Source of the DNA: Gemmatimonas sp.
Lineage (GTDB): Bacteria > Gemmatimonadota > Gemmatimonadetes > Gemmatimonadales > Gemmatimonadaceae
Length of the DNA stretch: 64,000 nt
Direction: 5' to 3'
Assembly (NCBI RefSeq): GCF_031426495.1
Contig: NZ_JANPLK010000015.1
Location: 1 to 64,000 of the forward strand
Part shown: in pieces, positions 16,229 through 25,634 of the stretch
Layout: each line of letters starts with the position of its first letter
How positions within the stretch are numbered: the stretch's first letter is position 1
Position numbers and translations under genes: made by a program
Notes under the pieces: model-generated
What the model was told of the DNA's origin: nothing
Databases searched by the model: none
Seen by the model: only the letters and a program-made list of their open reading frames with translations

Positions 16229-16873
16229 TTACCGATTCAGGGCGGCGCGCAACAACATGCGCGCACGGTGCAACTGGGCCTTGCTGCCGCCCGGCGTGAT
16301 GCCGAGCTGCTCGCCGATCTCTTCGTGCGTAAAGCCTTCCACGTCATGCAACACGAATACCCGTCGCGCACCCGCTGGCAGTCCGGCGATCGCGGCATCG
16401 AGATCCAATCGTTCGCCGACGAATACCGCGCGGGAGGGCGCCTCGTCGAGGGCGTCATCGTCGGCGGTGCGGGCGCCGTGAATGCTGGCCCGCTTGCGAC
16501 GCGACAACACGACGTTCACCGCGACCCGATGCAGCCACGTGCTGAATGCCGACTCGCCGCGGAAGCCCGGCAGCTTTTGCCACACCCGCACGAACACGTC
16601 CTGCGTGACTTCCTCGGCCAGCTGCGGATCGGCCAGCATGCGCGTGCAGATCGCGTACACCCGGTCGACATGCGCCCGGTAGAGCCGTTCGAACGCGCGC
16701 CGGTCGCCCGAGGCAGCGGCCGCGACGTCGGTATCCAGGCCGGTAGCCAGCCCCGAATCCACCGCGCCGGCGCCACTGGTTCCCGTCACAGCAGCGACCG
16801 CGCCCGGCGATGAGGCCGGGACGGCGGGATGTAGCGAGGCGAACACAGGGGTAGTCACACGCAGGGCGAGCAA
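16229..16873 (-). CDS. ECF-type RNA polymerase sigma factor
   Basis: A 214-residue sigma-70 family protein of the ECF group. Region 2 (FERLYRAHVDRVYAI...LAEEVTQDVFVRVWQKLPGFRG, about residues 60-115) and region 4 (GARRVFVLHDVEGFTHEEIGEQLGITPGGSKAQLHRAR, about 168-206) are complete. The first 50 residues are Ala/Val/Pro-rich and not part of the fold; the start used is TTG with GGAG 6 nt upstream, and a later GTG is possible. Three 12-bp direct repeats lie 60 nt upstream, a likely site for control of the operon. Confidence 0.93.
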   Translation of the reverse strand: MLALRVTTPVFASLHPAVPASSPGAVAAVTGTSGAGAVDSGLATGLDTDVAAAASGDRRAFERLYRAHVDRVYAICTRMLADPQLAEEVTQDVFVRVWQKLPGFRGESAFSTWLHRVAVNVVLSRRKRASIHGARTADDDALDEAPSRAVFVGERLDLDAAIAGLPAGARRVFVLHDVEGFTHEEIGEQLGITPGGSKAQLHRARMLLRAALNR

Positions 16874-16932
16874 TGAGGCTCCGATAGCAGGTCACCCCAT
16901 TGGATGACCCATCAGCCCGGAGGGTTTGAAGC

Positions 16933-16968
16933 GACCGCTCAGATTGTACGTCAGATGTTACGTCAGAT
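16933..16968 (-). promoter_or_regulatory. Three 12-bp direct repeats upstream of the sigma operon
   Basis: On the minus strand ATCTGACGTAAC, ATCTGACGTACA and ATCTGAGCGGTC follow each other exactly every 12 bp. The first two share ATCTGACGTA. The first repeat overlaps the stop codon and last codons of the HAD gene. The spacing fits a regulator binding in tandem or an unusual promoter array. Confidence 0.5.
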
Positions 16969-17613
16969 CGTGAGCGAGGCGACGATGGCTGGCAATTCTG
17001 TCATACTGTTCATCCAGTAGTCCGGCGCCGCGACGGCGAGTTCGGCCCGACTGAAGGGCCCCCACTGAGCGGCGGCGGTGCGCACCCCGGCGGCCCGGCC
17101 GGCGTGCATGTCGTGCGGCGAATCGCCCACGAACAGCGCGCCCGACGCTGGCAGCGCCAGCCGGTCGAGGGCGAGCAACACGGGGTCGGGAAGCGGCTTG
17201 TGGCGCTCGGTCTCCTCGAAGGTCACGATGGCATCGAAGGCGCCGGCCAGCCCCACGTGCGCGAGGGAGCGGGCGGTCATGCCACGTCCCTTACTGGTCA
17301 CGAGGGCGGTGCCGTGCCCCTGGGCCCGCGCCCACGCGATCGTGTCGAGCACGCCGGGATAAGCGGTGGTGAGCCGCGGCAGATGAATACCCTGATAGTC
17401 GCGATAGCGCACTACCAGCGATTCCACCTCCTCCTCCCCCTCACACCATTCGGCCAGTTGCGTGCGCAGCGGCGTCCCGATGCCGGCCACCCATTCTTCG
17501 GTGGTGGGCGTGCGCTCGCGTCCTTCGAACGCGAAACGCATGGACTCGAGGAGCAACCCGATGGAGTCGATCAGGGTGCCGTCGAGGTCGAACAGGAGCG
17601 CGTGTCGTGACAT
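16963..17613 (-). CDS. HAD-superfamily phosphatase (PpaX/Gph-like)
   Basis: A 216-residue subfamily IA HAD hydrolase. Motif I is LFDLDGTLID (nucleophile Asp9, acid Asp11), motif II is VTSKGRG, motif III is the Lys in RHKPLPDP and motif IV is VGDSPHDM. The helical cap lies at about residues 15-80. This type hydrolyses small phosphates such as phosphoglycolate or pyrophosphate; the exact substrate is not evident. It lies 12 nt after the helicase gene on the same strand and could be co-transcribed with it, although it looks like a housekeeping enzyme. Confidence 0.9.
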   Translation of the reverse strand: MSRHALLFDLDGTLIDSIGLLLESMRFAFEGRERTPTTEEWVAGIGTPLRTQLAEWCEGEEEVESLVVRYRDYQGIHLPRLTTAYPGVLDTIAWARAQGHGTALVTSKGRGMTARSLAHVGLAGAFDAIVTFEETERHKPLPDPVLLALDRLALPASGALFVGDSPHDMHAGRAAGVRTAAAQWGPFSRAELAVAAPDYWMNSMTELPAIVASLTI

Positions 17614-17625
17614 ACTGAAGAGTAA

Positions 17626-19992
17626 TCAAGCGTAAGGACCGATCAGCAGCAGCGCACGGACGCGAATCGTTGCCCTTGGCGCGACCTCCGGCACACGAGG
17701 GCGGTCGCGGGCGAAGGCGGCCAGCACCGGCTCCTGCTGCCACGCCGTCAACCATACCCTCGGCCCCCATCGCGACGCGGACTCGCCCTGCGCACACCAG
17801 CGCGCCATCGCGTCCTCGGCGCCCGATCCGCGCGCCGATCCCACGACCCGTTCGGCATCGGCGATCGCCCCCCGCAACGCCGCGCGCTCGATCGGCCCGC
17901 AGCGCTGCACCAGTTGGGCGAGGTGTCGGGCGGCGCGCTGGGCGAGCGGCGCCAGTGCGTGATCGCCAGGGCCGACCTCGGCGCGTGCCGTCGCGCGCCC
18001 GCACCAGCGGTGGATATCGCGCAACGCTCGACGAACCGCTGGCTCCAGTCCGACGCGTAACAGCGTGGCGGCACTGCTGTCATCGGCGATCGCCACGGCG
18101 CGTAGCAGGGAACGCACGCGTGCGCTCACCACGCGCCGACGACCCGTGGCGTGGAACGCGTGCGAGCAGAGCAGGCGTGACTGTCCCTGATGATCGACCA
18201 GCGCGATCCACGCGGATTCTTGGGCAGACCGCAGGGCGGCAACGACCGTTGCGCGCGACGGCGCAGCGACCGCGACGGCGTCGGCCCACCGCTGCAATCG
18301 CGCGTGCAACCGCGATGCCGCCTCGGCCGCGCTTTCTCGTCCGACGCTTCGCGGGCGTTGTCGAGACGAGTGAATCGCGTCGCCCCCGGCAAAGCGTCTG
18401 GACAACGCCGCCTTGGCGGCGATCCGGCGCTGCAGGCGGAGTGCGCGGTCACCCTCCGGATGCGGCGCGAAGCTATAGACGTGCACGGCGCGGTGCGGTG
18501 AGCCGATGCGCGCGCAGCGTCCCACGCGCTGCTCGCGCAGCGCGTCGGTCCACGGCAGATCGAGATGTACGACCACACCGGCATCCTGCAAATTCACGCC
18601 CTCGGCCAGCAGGTCGGTGGCGAGCAGCAGGCGGATGGCTTGATGTGCCGGCGGTGGCGGACGTTCCTGCGCGAGCGGCGCAAAGCGCGCGAGGACCTCA
18701 CGGCGGCTGATCCGGCCACTGGCAATGCGCGCGTGTTTGCTCGAGAGCAGACCGACGCCGGCGATGTCCGACAGGGCGCGATGCAGCGCGCCGATGGTGT
18801 GGGCGAATTGTGAGAAGGCGATAATCGGCGTGTCGGGGTGCGCCTGAAGCAACGCACGTAGCGCATCGGCGCGGGCCCCGTCTGCGCGCGCGGTCTGCTC
18901 GTGGTGTTCAGCGAGCGTCGCGAGCGCCTCGAGATGCGCCTCGACCCGCTCGATCAACGGTGCGCTCTCCACTTCATGCTGCGCCATCAGTTCGGGGAAG
19001 GCGAGCTGTACTTCGTGATCGCCCACCAACCAACTGCGCAACTCCGTTTGCGTGGGATGCCGACCGGAGCGCAGTGCCTGGAGTAACGCGTCGCCGCGCA
19101 AGCGCCGCTGGCGCAACGCGTGCGCGAGGGCGGCGTCGCTGGAACACCAGGCACGCAGCAATCCCAGTCGAATGAGCGCGCCGGCCACGGCGCCATCATG
19201 CGCCGGGAGTGGAGCCGGGAGCGCGAGAATGTGGGTGAGTGTGGCGCGATCGTGTGGCATCGGCAGCGGCGCGTGCTGCAGCACCGGCGGCCGGCTGGCG
19301 GTCGGTGTCTCGGCCGCTGCCGGCGGCCCCGTCCGCGCTCCCGCGCTCGTGTTCGTGTTTGATCGGCGGATCACCACCTGGGCGAGCATCGTATCCGACA
19401 GGAGATCAGCGCGCGATCCCAGAAAGAGCGCCAGCAGATTTCGCAGCTCAGCCGCCCGGTTGTGCAATGGCGTCGCGGACAGCAACAAGGTGTCGCAACC
19501 GGACACGAAGCGGGCGATGGCGGCATAGCGCGCGGTCCGGCGGGTGCGCAGGTAGTGCGCTTCGTCGATGATGACGAGCGTGCGCTGCGGCGCGCGCTCC
19601 CGCACGACGCCCGGATACGCCTCGTCGGCGAGGGCGGCGCGGGATGCGTGGTGCGGCCGGGAAAATCCGTGCACGGAATGCAAGCGGATGTGCGGCAGTT
19701 GCGCGTGCGTGATAGCCGTGCGCCACATGGCCTGCAGCGCCGCTGGCGCGATCACGTGTACCTGTGTGTACGAACGGGCCACGGCGAGCGCGGTATACGT
19801 CTTGCCAAGTCCCACGTCGTCGGCCAACAGCGCGCCGTGGTGCAGGCGGATGGCACGCTGAATGCGGGCCACGGCATCACGCTGGTGCGGCAGCAGGGTG
19901 ATGTCACCCAACTCCGCCAACGGCAGGGGGGGAATGAGCGCGCCGGCGAGTCGGGCCTGCACGTGGCGCGCACTGTGGAGGGACCACGTCAT
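17626..19992 (-). CDS. SNF2-family DNA helicase/translocase partnered with a DNA methylase
   Basis: A 788-residue superfamily 2 helicase of the SNF2 type. Motif I is ADDVGLGKT (about residue 60), motif II IIDEAH (about 140), motif III LLSATPLHN (about 170), motif V LLLATDLLAEGVNLQD and motif VI QRVGRCARIG (about 490). The remaining 280 residues are Ala/Arg-rich, helical and match nothing I recognise. No nuclease motif is visible. The ATG at 19992 overlaps the methylase stop (ATGA), so the two proteins are coupled; a GTG four codons upstream is the alternative. The pairing of a SNF2 translocase and a large adenine methylase recalls DrmD/DrmMI of DISARM class 1, but the other DISARM genes are absent. 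Role in phage or plasmid defence is inferred. Confidence 0.85.
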   Translation of the reverse strand: MTWSLHSARHVQARLAGALIPPLPLAELGDITLLPHQRDAVARIQRAIRLHHGALLADDVGLGKTYTALAVARSYTQVHVIAPAALQAMWRTAITHAQLPHIRLHSVHGFSRPHHASRAALADEAYPGVVRERAPQRTLVIIDEAHYLRTRRTARYAAIARFVSGCDTLLLSATPLHNRAAELRNLLALFLGSRADLLSDTMLAQVVIRRSNTNTSAGARTGPPAAAETPTASRPPVLQHAPLPMPHDRATLTHILALPAPLPAHDGAVAGALIRLGLLRAWCSSDAALAHALRQRRLRGDALLQALRSGRHPTQTELRSWLVGDHEVQLAFPELMAQHEVESAPLIERVEAHLEALATLAEHHEQTARADGARADALRALLQAHPDTPIIAFSQFAHTIGALHRALSDIAGVGLLSSKHARIASGRISRREVLARFAPLAQERPPPPAHQAIRLLLATDLLAEGVNLQDAGVVVHLDLPWTDALREQRVGRCARIGSPHRAVHVYSFAPHPEGDRALRLQRRIAAKAALSRRFAGGDAIHSSRQRPRSVGRESAAEAASRLHARLQRWADAVAVAAPSRATVVAALRSAQESAWIALVDHQGQSRLLCSHAFHATGRRRVVSARVRSLLRAVAIADDSSAATLLRVGLEPAVRRALRDIHRWCGRATARAEVGPGDHALAPLAQRAARHLAQLVQRCGPIERAALRGAIADAERVVGSARGSGAEDAMARWCAQGESASRWGPRVWLTAWQQEPVLAAFARDRPRVPEVAPRATIRVRALLLIGPYA

Positions 19993-22900
19993 GGCGTGTA
20001 CCACTCGAGTAATGGGGTGAGTTGACGCAACGGCACGTCGTAGGCATCAGCGACCGCCTCGTCGTGTTCCGGTGTGGTCACCATCTCAAGACGGGCGAGA
20101 CGCTGGCCGATGGGAGCGAGCAGGGTGCGGGCGCGGAGCCAGTCGTGCGGGACCGGTAGTGTGGCCACCGTCCAGCCAAGGAAGCGCCGAAAGCCGCCGC
20201 GGGCCGGTTCAGCGAGGACATCGAGCCACGCGGCCGCAATGGTGGAGTTGAGCAAGGCATCGAGCGCGTAGGCATCGTCGATCGAGGTCGTGCGGACCAC
20301 GTAGCAGCTGTTGAGCGGTACCGTGGGATCGCCAGCATCGAGCACCCGCGTGCGCAGTCGTTTGCCGATATCGGCCCACACCACGCGCGGCGTATCGGCG
20401 CGCGCGGCTTCGGTCCGAAAGAGCGTCCACCACGGCATGCGGGCGCGGGCATCGCGTCGACTTTCGAGTCGGGGCCGCCAGTGCGCGAGCCATCGCGTAG
20501 TCGCGGGTGGCAGGGTGCGCAGCGGAAGGCCATCGGTGCCGTGTGTCCACAGGATGCGGAGTTCGTCAGCGGCAGGCGCCACGCTGCCAGCCGCTAACCG
20601 CGTCGTGATGCCTTCACCACGCAGCGCGGGGCGCAGCAGTCGGCGTTCGATGACGGCTGACCGTGACACCGACGTCTTGCCCGGGGCGGGATTGTCGGAG
20701 GCGACGACTGTGGCCGAATCATCGTCGTGCTCCTGCGCGTGTACGAGAAAGGCGGCGTTGCAGCCGCACTTCACACCCAGCAGTGGACGTCCGATGGGCG
20801 AGTCGCCCAAGGCCGGGCCGGCCGTGCGGAGCCGTTCGAAAGCGGCGTGTGCGGGTGGCGGAAGCAGGATCCACGGCGCGGCGGCATCGCCGTCGAGGGC
20901 GAGGCGCGATGTTGGAATCGGAAAGTGGCGCTCGCCGTGTGCGGTGCTCACGGAAACGTCGATGTCGCAGGTCGCGACGCCTGTGAGGTCGGTGCGGGCG
21001 ATGTCGGGACGCGGATGTTTGCAGGCGACCAGGAGCGACGGATACGTCGCGGCGTCGAACAGCGCCGGGGCGTCGCTCCAATCGCGAATCGTGCGGACGG
21101 TCGCGACCTGCGTGATCGCGCGGCGAATGCCGCCGCCCGACAGGGTGCGCCAGAGTTTAGCGGGCACGAGCAGTGCGAGCGTCGCGCCGGGCGCGAGCAG
21201 TTCGAGGCTGCGTTCGATGAAGGCGACGGAGAGATCGGGTTGCGAGGCGAAGCCGACGCCAGCACCGGCGCGGGCGGCACCGACGTGCCAGGTCGCGGCG
21301 CGCATGCTGCGGAACTCGCGGCGCAGCTGTTCGCGATCGCGTGGGGCGAGCGCGTGCGGTCGCACCCAGGGCGGATTCCCAATGATCACATCGAAGCCGC
21401 CGACGGCCGCCACGTCGGCGAAGTAGGTGACAAATCGAAAGGGGAGCGCGCCGCCGTCGGCGAGCTTGGCGCGGGCCGACGAGAGCTCGCGGCACTGTGC
21501 ACGGAGGGCGTCGAGTCTGGCGTGGTCGTTGCGCGTGGGCGTGCGACGGTGTCCGAAGAGGTCGCGCGCTCGGAGTGTCCTGAGGAGCGCGGCGCGTTCA
21601 GCCCGGAGCCCGTCGCGTTGTGTGGAGAGCGCGGCCATCGCGCGCTGCCGCTCCTCCCGCTGCAGGGCGAGCGCGATGGACTGCTTGCGTGGGCCGCTGG
21701 CACGTGTGTAGCGCTCACGCAGTGCCGTCAGCGCGTGGGCGCTGGGCGGAGCAAAGCGGAAGTTGCCGCCAGCAAGGGAGTCACCCACGCGGATGTGATG
21801 ATCCAGGTTGGGTAGCGGCGGCACGCGGGTGATGTCGGATTCCGCGCATTCGATGACCACGGACAACCAGAGACGCAGTTCGCACAGCCAGACGGCGACT
21901 GGATTGCGATCGACGCCGAAGATGCAGTGCGTGAGGATCTGTCGTCGGATGCGATGCGCGTCGGTCGCCGAGGGCGCGCCCGTGGCGAGTCGTGTGCGTC
22001 GGTGAAGAGTGCTGAGGCGTTCGAGCGTGTGCACCAGGAATGCACCCGATCCGCAGGCCGGGTCGAGAATGCGCAGGTGATGCAGGGCATCGGTGGTCGC
22101 CGGAGAGAGCCGCAGGGGGGTGTTGGTGTCGTCGAGCGCATCGGCGGGGAGATCTGGAAGTGCCGAGTACAGGGCGTCGCGGACGACCTGATCGACGAGG
22201 GCGGGTGGAGTGTAGAACGAGCCGGACCGTCGACGTTCGTCGGTGGCCATGAGTGATTCGAACGCGCGCCCGAGCATCTCGGGGTCGACCGCTGCTTCCG
22301 ACCAACTGGCGGAATCTTCGTGCGCCGTGAAGCGATGCCGGTCGAGCACCGATCCCACGAGATGGGCGATGGCGTCGTCGCTGAAGCGCAGCGTGCGATG
22401 ACGCTTCTCGAGCGGCGTCGGGGCGAACAGACCGCCATTCAAGAACGGCACAGCGCCGAAGCGACGGGCGGCGGGGGCACGATCGCGGCGCGGCGTGTTC
22501 AGCGTGCCGAAGAACAGCGGGCGCAGCAGTCGCTGATGCAGCTGACCGCCGGCCTCGAGCTGGGCCGTGGTATGATGCAGCAGAAAATCGAGACGGTGAT
22601 CGAGCCAGCCTTTGGCTTCCAGGAACGCCAGGAAGAGACAGCGGCTGGTGCAGAGCAGGGCGAGCTCGCGTCGTTCGGTGGGAAGCGCGGTCGGCGCCGC
22701 CGGACCGGACGCGTCGGTGGCTAGCGAGGAGACCGCACGCTCCAGAATGCCGTAAAAACGATTCGAGAGCGCTTCGCGGCGCAGGATATCGGTGAATCGT
22801 GCGTGGCGCAGCAAGGCATCCTGTTCCGACACGGCGGCGAGCGTGCGCAGGGTGTCCGCATCGGAGTCGACCACGCGCGTGCGATCGATCCGGAGCGCGG

Positions 22901-23282
22901 CTACGCGCGGACCGCCGCTGTGCGCGCACACCGTGGCGATGCACAGAGTGCGCTGGCGCGCGTCGAGCGTAATGAGGCACCAGTGTCGCGCGGGCGACTG
23001 ATGCAGCATCGTGGCCGCGAGCCGCTTCGTAAGTTCGCGCGGATCGGTAGCGCCGGCGAGGTCCGTGGGATGCGCCAGTTCGGCGCACAACAATCGTAAC
23101 GTGCCCACGCCGCGCACCACAGCCGCGCTGTTCGTGAGCGTGTCGATGTGCAATCGCTCGCGCCCATCGGCGTCAAGCGCGGTGGGTGTCGCGGTGAAGC
23201 CCAGAGCCTGGGCGATCGGGCGCAGCGACTCGCGGGAGTCGGCCTGCGCAAGCAGTTGGGCGGCGGCGCGTAGTGTGAGCAC
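19989..23282 (-). CDS. Large N6-adenine DNA methyltransferase (Eco57I/PglX-like)
   Basis: A 1097-residue N6-adenine methylase. GSFYTPPALVD lies near residue 355, the SAM-binding motif I ILDPACGSGAFL near 403, and the catalytic motif IV IIGNPPWV near 633. A probable coiled coil (about 510-610) separates motifs I and IV. The C-terminal 450 residues resemble the target-recognition part of type IIG enzymes (LNSCYVV..., LDALLNSTIAAAWL, then RGGFRRFLGWTVATLPVP). Residues 1-340 have no clear PD-(D/E)XK nuclease motif. The start is GTG. It is the first gene of a two-gene unit with the SNF2 helicase. It could be the modification and recognition subunit of a restriction-like system. Confidence 0.88.
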   Translation of the reverse strand: MLTLRAAAQLLAQADSRESLRPIAQALGFTATPTALDADGRERLHIDTLTNSAAVVRGVGTLRLLCAELAHPTDLAGATDPRELTKRLAATMLHQSPARHWCLITLDARQRTLCIATVCAHSGGPRVAALRIDRTRVVDSDADTLRTLAAVSEQDALLRHARFTDILRREALSNRFYGILERAVSSLATDASGPAAPTALPTERRELALLCTSRCLFLAFLEAKGWLDHRLDFLLHHTTAQLEAGGQLHQRLLRPLFFGTLNTPRRDRAPAARRFGAVPFLNGGLFAPTPLEKRHRTLRFSDDAIAHLVGSVLDRHRFTAHEDSASWSEAAVDPEMLGRAFESLMATDERRRSGSFYTPPALVDQVVRDALYSALPDLPADALDDTNTPLRLSPATTDALHHLRILDPACGSGAFLVHTLERLSTLHRRTRLATGAPSATDAHRIRRQILTHCIFGVDRNPVAVWLCELRLWLSVVIECAESDITRVPPLPNLDHHIRVGDSLAGGNFRFAPPSAHALTALRERYTRASGPRKQSIALALQREERQRAMAALSTQRDGLRAERAALLRTLRARDLFGHRRTPTRNDHARLDALRAQCRELSSARAKLADGGALPFRFVTYFADVAAVGGFDVIIGNPPWVRPHALAPRDREQLRREFRSMRAATWHVGAARAGAGVGFASQPDLSVAFIERSLELLAPGATLALLVPAKLWRTLSGGGIRRAITQVATVRTIRDWSDAPALFDAATYPSLLVACKHPRPDIARTDLTGVATCDIDVSVSTAHGERHFPIPTSRLALDGDAAAPWILLPPPAHAAFERLRTAGPALGDSPIGRPLLGVKCGCNAAFLVHAQEHDDDSATVVASDNPAPGKTSVSRSAVIERRLLRPALRGEGITTRLAAGSVAPAADELRILWTHGTDGLPLRTLPPATTRWLAHWRPRLESRRDARARMPWWTLFRTEAARADTPRVVWADIGKRLRTRVLDAGDPTVPLNSCYVVRTTSIDDAYALDALLNSTIAAAWLDVLAEPARGGFRRFLGWTVATLPVPHDWLRARTLLAPIGQRLARLEMVTTPEHDEAVADAYDVPLRQLTPLLEWYTP

Positions 23283-23456
23283 GCGGCCATAGTGGGAGCG
23301 GTCACGCGAACGTGTGTCACCCGAAGTGCGCAGGCGGTGCCTTCGCAGCGCAGTGCCGTATGGAGTATCTTAACCGGAGCCTCTGCCGTACTCCGAGTCT
23401 GCTGTACAACCTACGGTTTCTCGCGGTGCTCTTCCTCCCTCATCGCACGTTTCCCC

Positions 23457-24302
23457 ATGCCCGTCTGCTGGCTCAACGGATCCTTCGTCGCGGAACAGGA
23501 TGCGCAGGTCTCCATTTTCGATCGCGGCCTGCTGTTCGGCGACGGCGTGTACGAAGTCGCGGCCGTGTTGAATGGCACACTGCTCGACGCCGACCGGCAT
23601 CTCGTGCGACTCACACGCTCCTTGTCGGCGATCGGCATCCCCAACACACAGCCGGCCGCTGCGTGGTTGGGCGTGATGCAGCAGCTCGCCAGCGACAACG
23701 GCGTTGACGAAGGGCTGGTGTACCTACAAGTCACGCGTGGCGTGGCCGAGCGTGATTTCCCGTTCCCGGCACACGTGACGCCAACCATGTTCTCGTACGC
23801 GCGACCGAAGGCGCTGCGCGCCGATCCGAATGCGTCGGGGGTGCGGCTACTCACGGTGCCGGACATGCGTTGGAACCGCTGTGACATCAAGAGTACCAGC
23901 ATGCTGGCGCAGGTGCTCGCCAAGCAGGCCGCGCGTGCCGGTGGGGCCTTCGAAGCGATGATGCACGAGGACGGCCTCGTGACCGAAGGCGGCTCCAGCA
24001 ACCTGTGGATCGTGAACGATGGCGTCGTGCAGACGCGACCGCTCTCGAGCGACATCCTGGCCGGCATCACGCGCGATGTCGTGCTTGAACTCGCCGACGC
24101 GGCCGGCGTGCCGGTACGCGAGCGGGCCTTCACAGTGGCGCAGGCGAAGGCGGCCGATGAGTGCTTCATGAGCAGCGCCACCAGCTTCATCCTGCCGGTC
24201 ACCACGATCGATCACGACACCGTGCGCACCGGCGCTCCCGGCGCGATCACACAACGGTTGCGTGGGGACTACATCGAGCGCGCCGACCGGCTCACGCAGT
24301 AA
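23457..24302 (+). CDS. dat: D-amino acid aminotransferase (class IV PLP enzyme)
   Basis: A 281-residue fold-type IV transaminase. After the N-terminal WLNGSFVAEQDAQVSIFDRGLLFGDGVYEV signature come Lys145 (CDIKSTS), the PLP-linked lysine, and Glu177 (VTEGGSSN), which contacts the pyridine nitrogen; both fall at the same numbers as in the well-studied Bacillus D-alanine transaminase. It would interconvert D-alanine and D-glutamate with their keto acids for peptidoglycan synthesis. A branched-chain or aminodeoxychorismate-lyase relative is less likely. The ATG at 23457 matches the family's N-terminus exactly; upstream in-frame sequence is not homologous. It is divergent from the methylase gene with 174 bp between them. 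Confidence 0.9.
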   Translation: MPVCWLNGSFVAEQDAQVSIFDRGLLFGDGVYEVAAVLNGTLLDADRHLVRLTRSLSAIGIPNTQPAAAWLGVMQQLASDNGVDEGLVYLQVTRGVAERDFPFPAHVTPTMFSYARPKALRADPNASGVRLLTVPDMRWNRCDIKSTSMLAQVLAKQAARAGGAFEAMMHEDGLVTEGGSSNLWIVNDGVVQTRPLSSDILAGITRDVVLELADAAGVPVRERAFTVAQAKAADECFMSSATSFILPVTTIDHDTVRTGAPGAITQRLRGDYIERADRLTQ

Positions 24303-24306
24303 CGCG

Positions 24307-25524
24307 CTACTGCGACACGTAGCCGCGGTCTTTCCAGCGCACGTTGTTGCCGCGCGCGATCGCACTGACGCAGATCCCCAGCACGATCGCCCCGCCCAGC
24401 GGTGCGAGCAACGCGCGGCGCATCGGGTCGCCGTTGATCCGGTTCGCGGCGGCGAATGACATGAGCACCGCTGCGCTGCTCGCGCCGCTCCACAGCAGCA
24501 GGGCGGCACTCACGGTGGCGCCCGTGGCCACCGCGAGCACACACCACATGAGCACCACGAACGGCATCAGCACCCCCAGCGGAAACGACAGCAGGAAGAG
24601 CGGGTAGAGCCGCTGTCCCACCGCGCCCCACCACATGGCGTGTCGGCCGCCAGCGTACATGTTCTTGCCCCAGCCTTTCATGAGGCTGCCCAGACCATCG
24701 TACATGCGGGTGCTCAACTGATCGATGCCAAGCGCCAGCGACACGCGATCGCCACGCGCCTGAATGGTCTGCGCCATCATCACGTCTTCCGCCACGAATC
24801 CGCGTACCGGCTCATGGCCGCCGATCGCATCGTAGACGTGTCGCGACAGCATGAAGCACTGTCCGTTGGCAACGACATCGCGCCGATTGGTCGCTCGCTC
24901 CATGGCCTCCGCCCCACCGTACCGCGTGAGTATGAGCGTGAACACCGACGGCTGCACGGCCCGCTCCCACACGGTGCCCATCTCCTGATGTCCCGCCACC
25001 GACAGCAACTCGGCTCCGCGGCGCTCGCGCATACGAACCATACGTCCTACGAGCTCGGGCGCGTGACGCGTATCGGCATCGGTGAAGAGCAACAGCGATC
25101 CCGTGGCGTGAGCCGCACCTGACTGACAGGCCCACTGCTTCCCGAACCAGCCGGCCGGCAAATCGGGGGCGTTCACGATCTTCACTCTGCGGTCGTCGGC
25201 CGCCGCCTCACGCGCGAGCACGCCCGTGCCATCGGTGGAGTGATCATCGACCACGATGAGCTCGAGGTCGGGCCAGGTCGACGCGCGGATGCTGCGGATG
25301 CAGGCCGCGATATGGACCGCCTCGTTGCGCGCGGGGAGCACGATACTGACCCGCGGCGTCGGTGCGGTGGTGAGCGCCGGCACGTCGATGTCGTCGAGGC
25401 TCGGGGTCGTGCGGAGGCGGGCCGCCAGCACGAAGGGAGCGGCCACCCACGGTGTGGCAGCGATGGCCGCCGACGCGGCGCCCAACAGTGAGATCGGCGA
25501 CAGACCCGGGAAAAAGCTCAGCAT
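24307..25524 (-). CDS. Membrane-associated family 2 glycosyltransferase (CrtQ/HpnB-like)
   Basis: A 405-residue GT2 enzyme. The start at 25524 has GAGAGG just upstream; an in-frame start 13 codons earlier is not needed. An N-terminal hydrophobic segment (about 5-35) precedes the GT-A domain with VSIVLPARNEAVHI, VVDDHSTDGT, LLFTDADTRH (DxD metal site) and VAEDVMMAQ (acceptor-activating region). Three or four membrane segments follow at about 300-395. This layout is shared by enzymes that glycosylate lipids such as carotenoids or hopanoids. The acceptor cannot be decided. It converges with the transaminase gene, ending 4 nt from it. Confidence 0.85.
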   Translation of the reverse strand: MLSFFPGLSPISLLGAASAAIAATPWVAAPFVLAARLRTTPSLDDIDVPALTTAPTPRVSIVLPARNEAVHIAACIRSIRASTWPDLELIVVDDHSTDGTGVLAREAAADDRRVKIVNAPDLPAGWFGKQWACQSGAAHATGSLLLFTDADTRHAPELVGRMVRMRERRGAELLSVAGHQEMGTVWERAVQPSVFTLILTRYGGAEAMERATNRRDVVANGQCFMLSRHVYDAIGGHEPVRGFVAEDVMMAQTIQARGDRVSLALGIDQLSTRMYDGLGSLMKGWGKNMYAGGRHAMWWGAVGQRLYPLFLLSFPLGVLMPFVVLMWCVLAVATGATVSAALLLWSGASSAAVLMSFAAANRINGDPMRRALLAPLGGAIVLGICVSAIARGNNVRWKDRGYVSQ

Positions 25525-25634
25525 AATCCTCTCAAACTCGCAGCCCGGCTCGGTAAGCGGCACCGCCAGCCGCCCATCGTGACGAGTCGGGGCAATTCCG
25601 TTGCTCCCCCGAGTCAGGACCGATACGTTCAGAC

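Noticed and set aside
17626..23282. Complete DISARM or BREX locus
   Set aside because: Only a SNF2 helicase and a methylase are present; DrmA, DrmB (DUF1998), DrmC, PglZ, BrxC and BrxL-like genes are absent from the neighbourhood.
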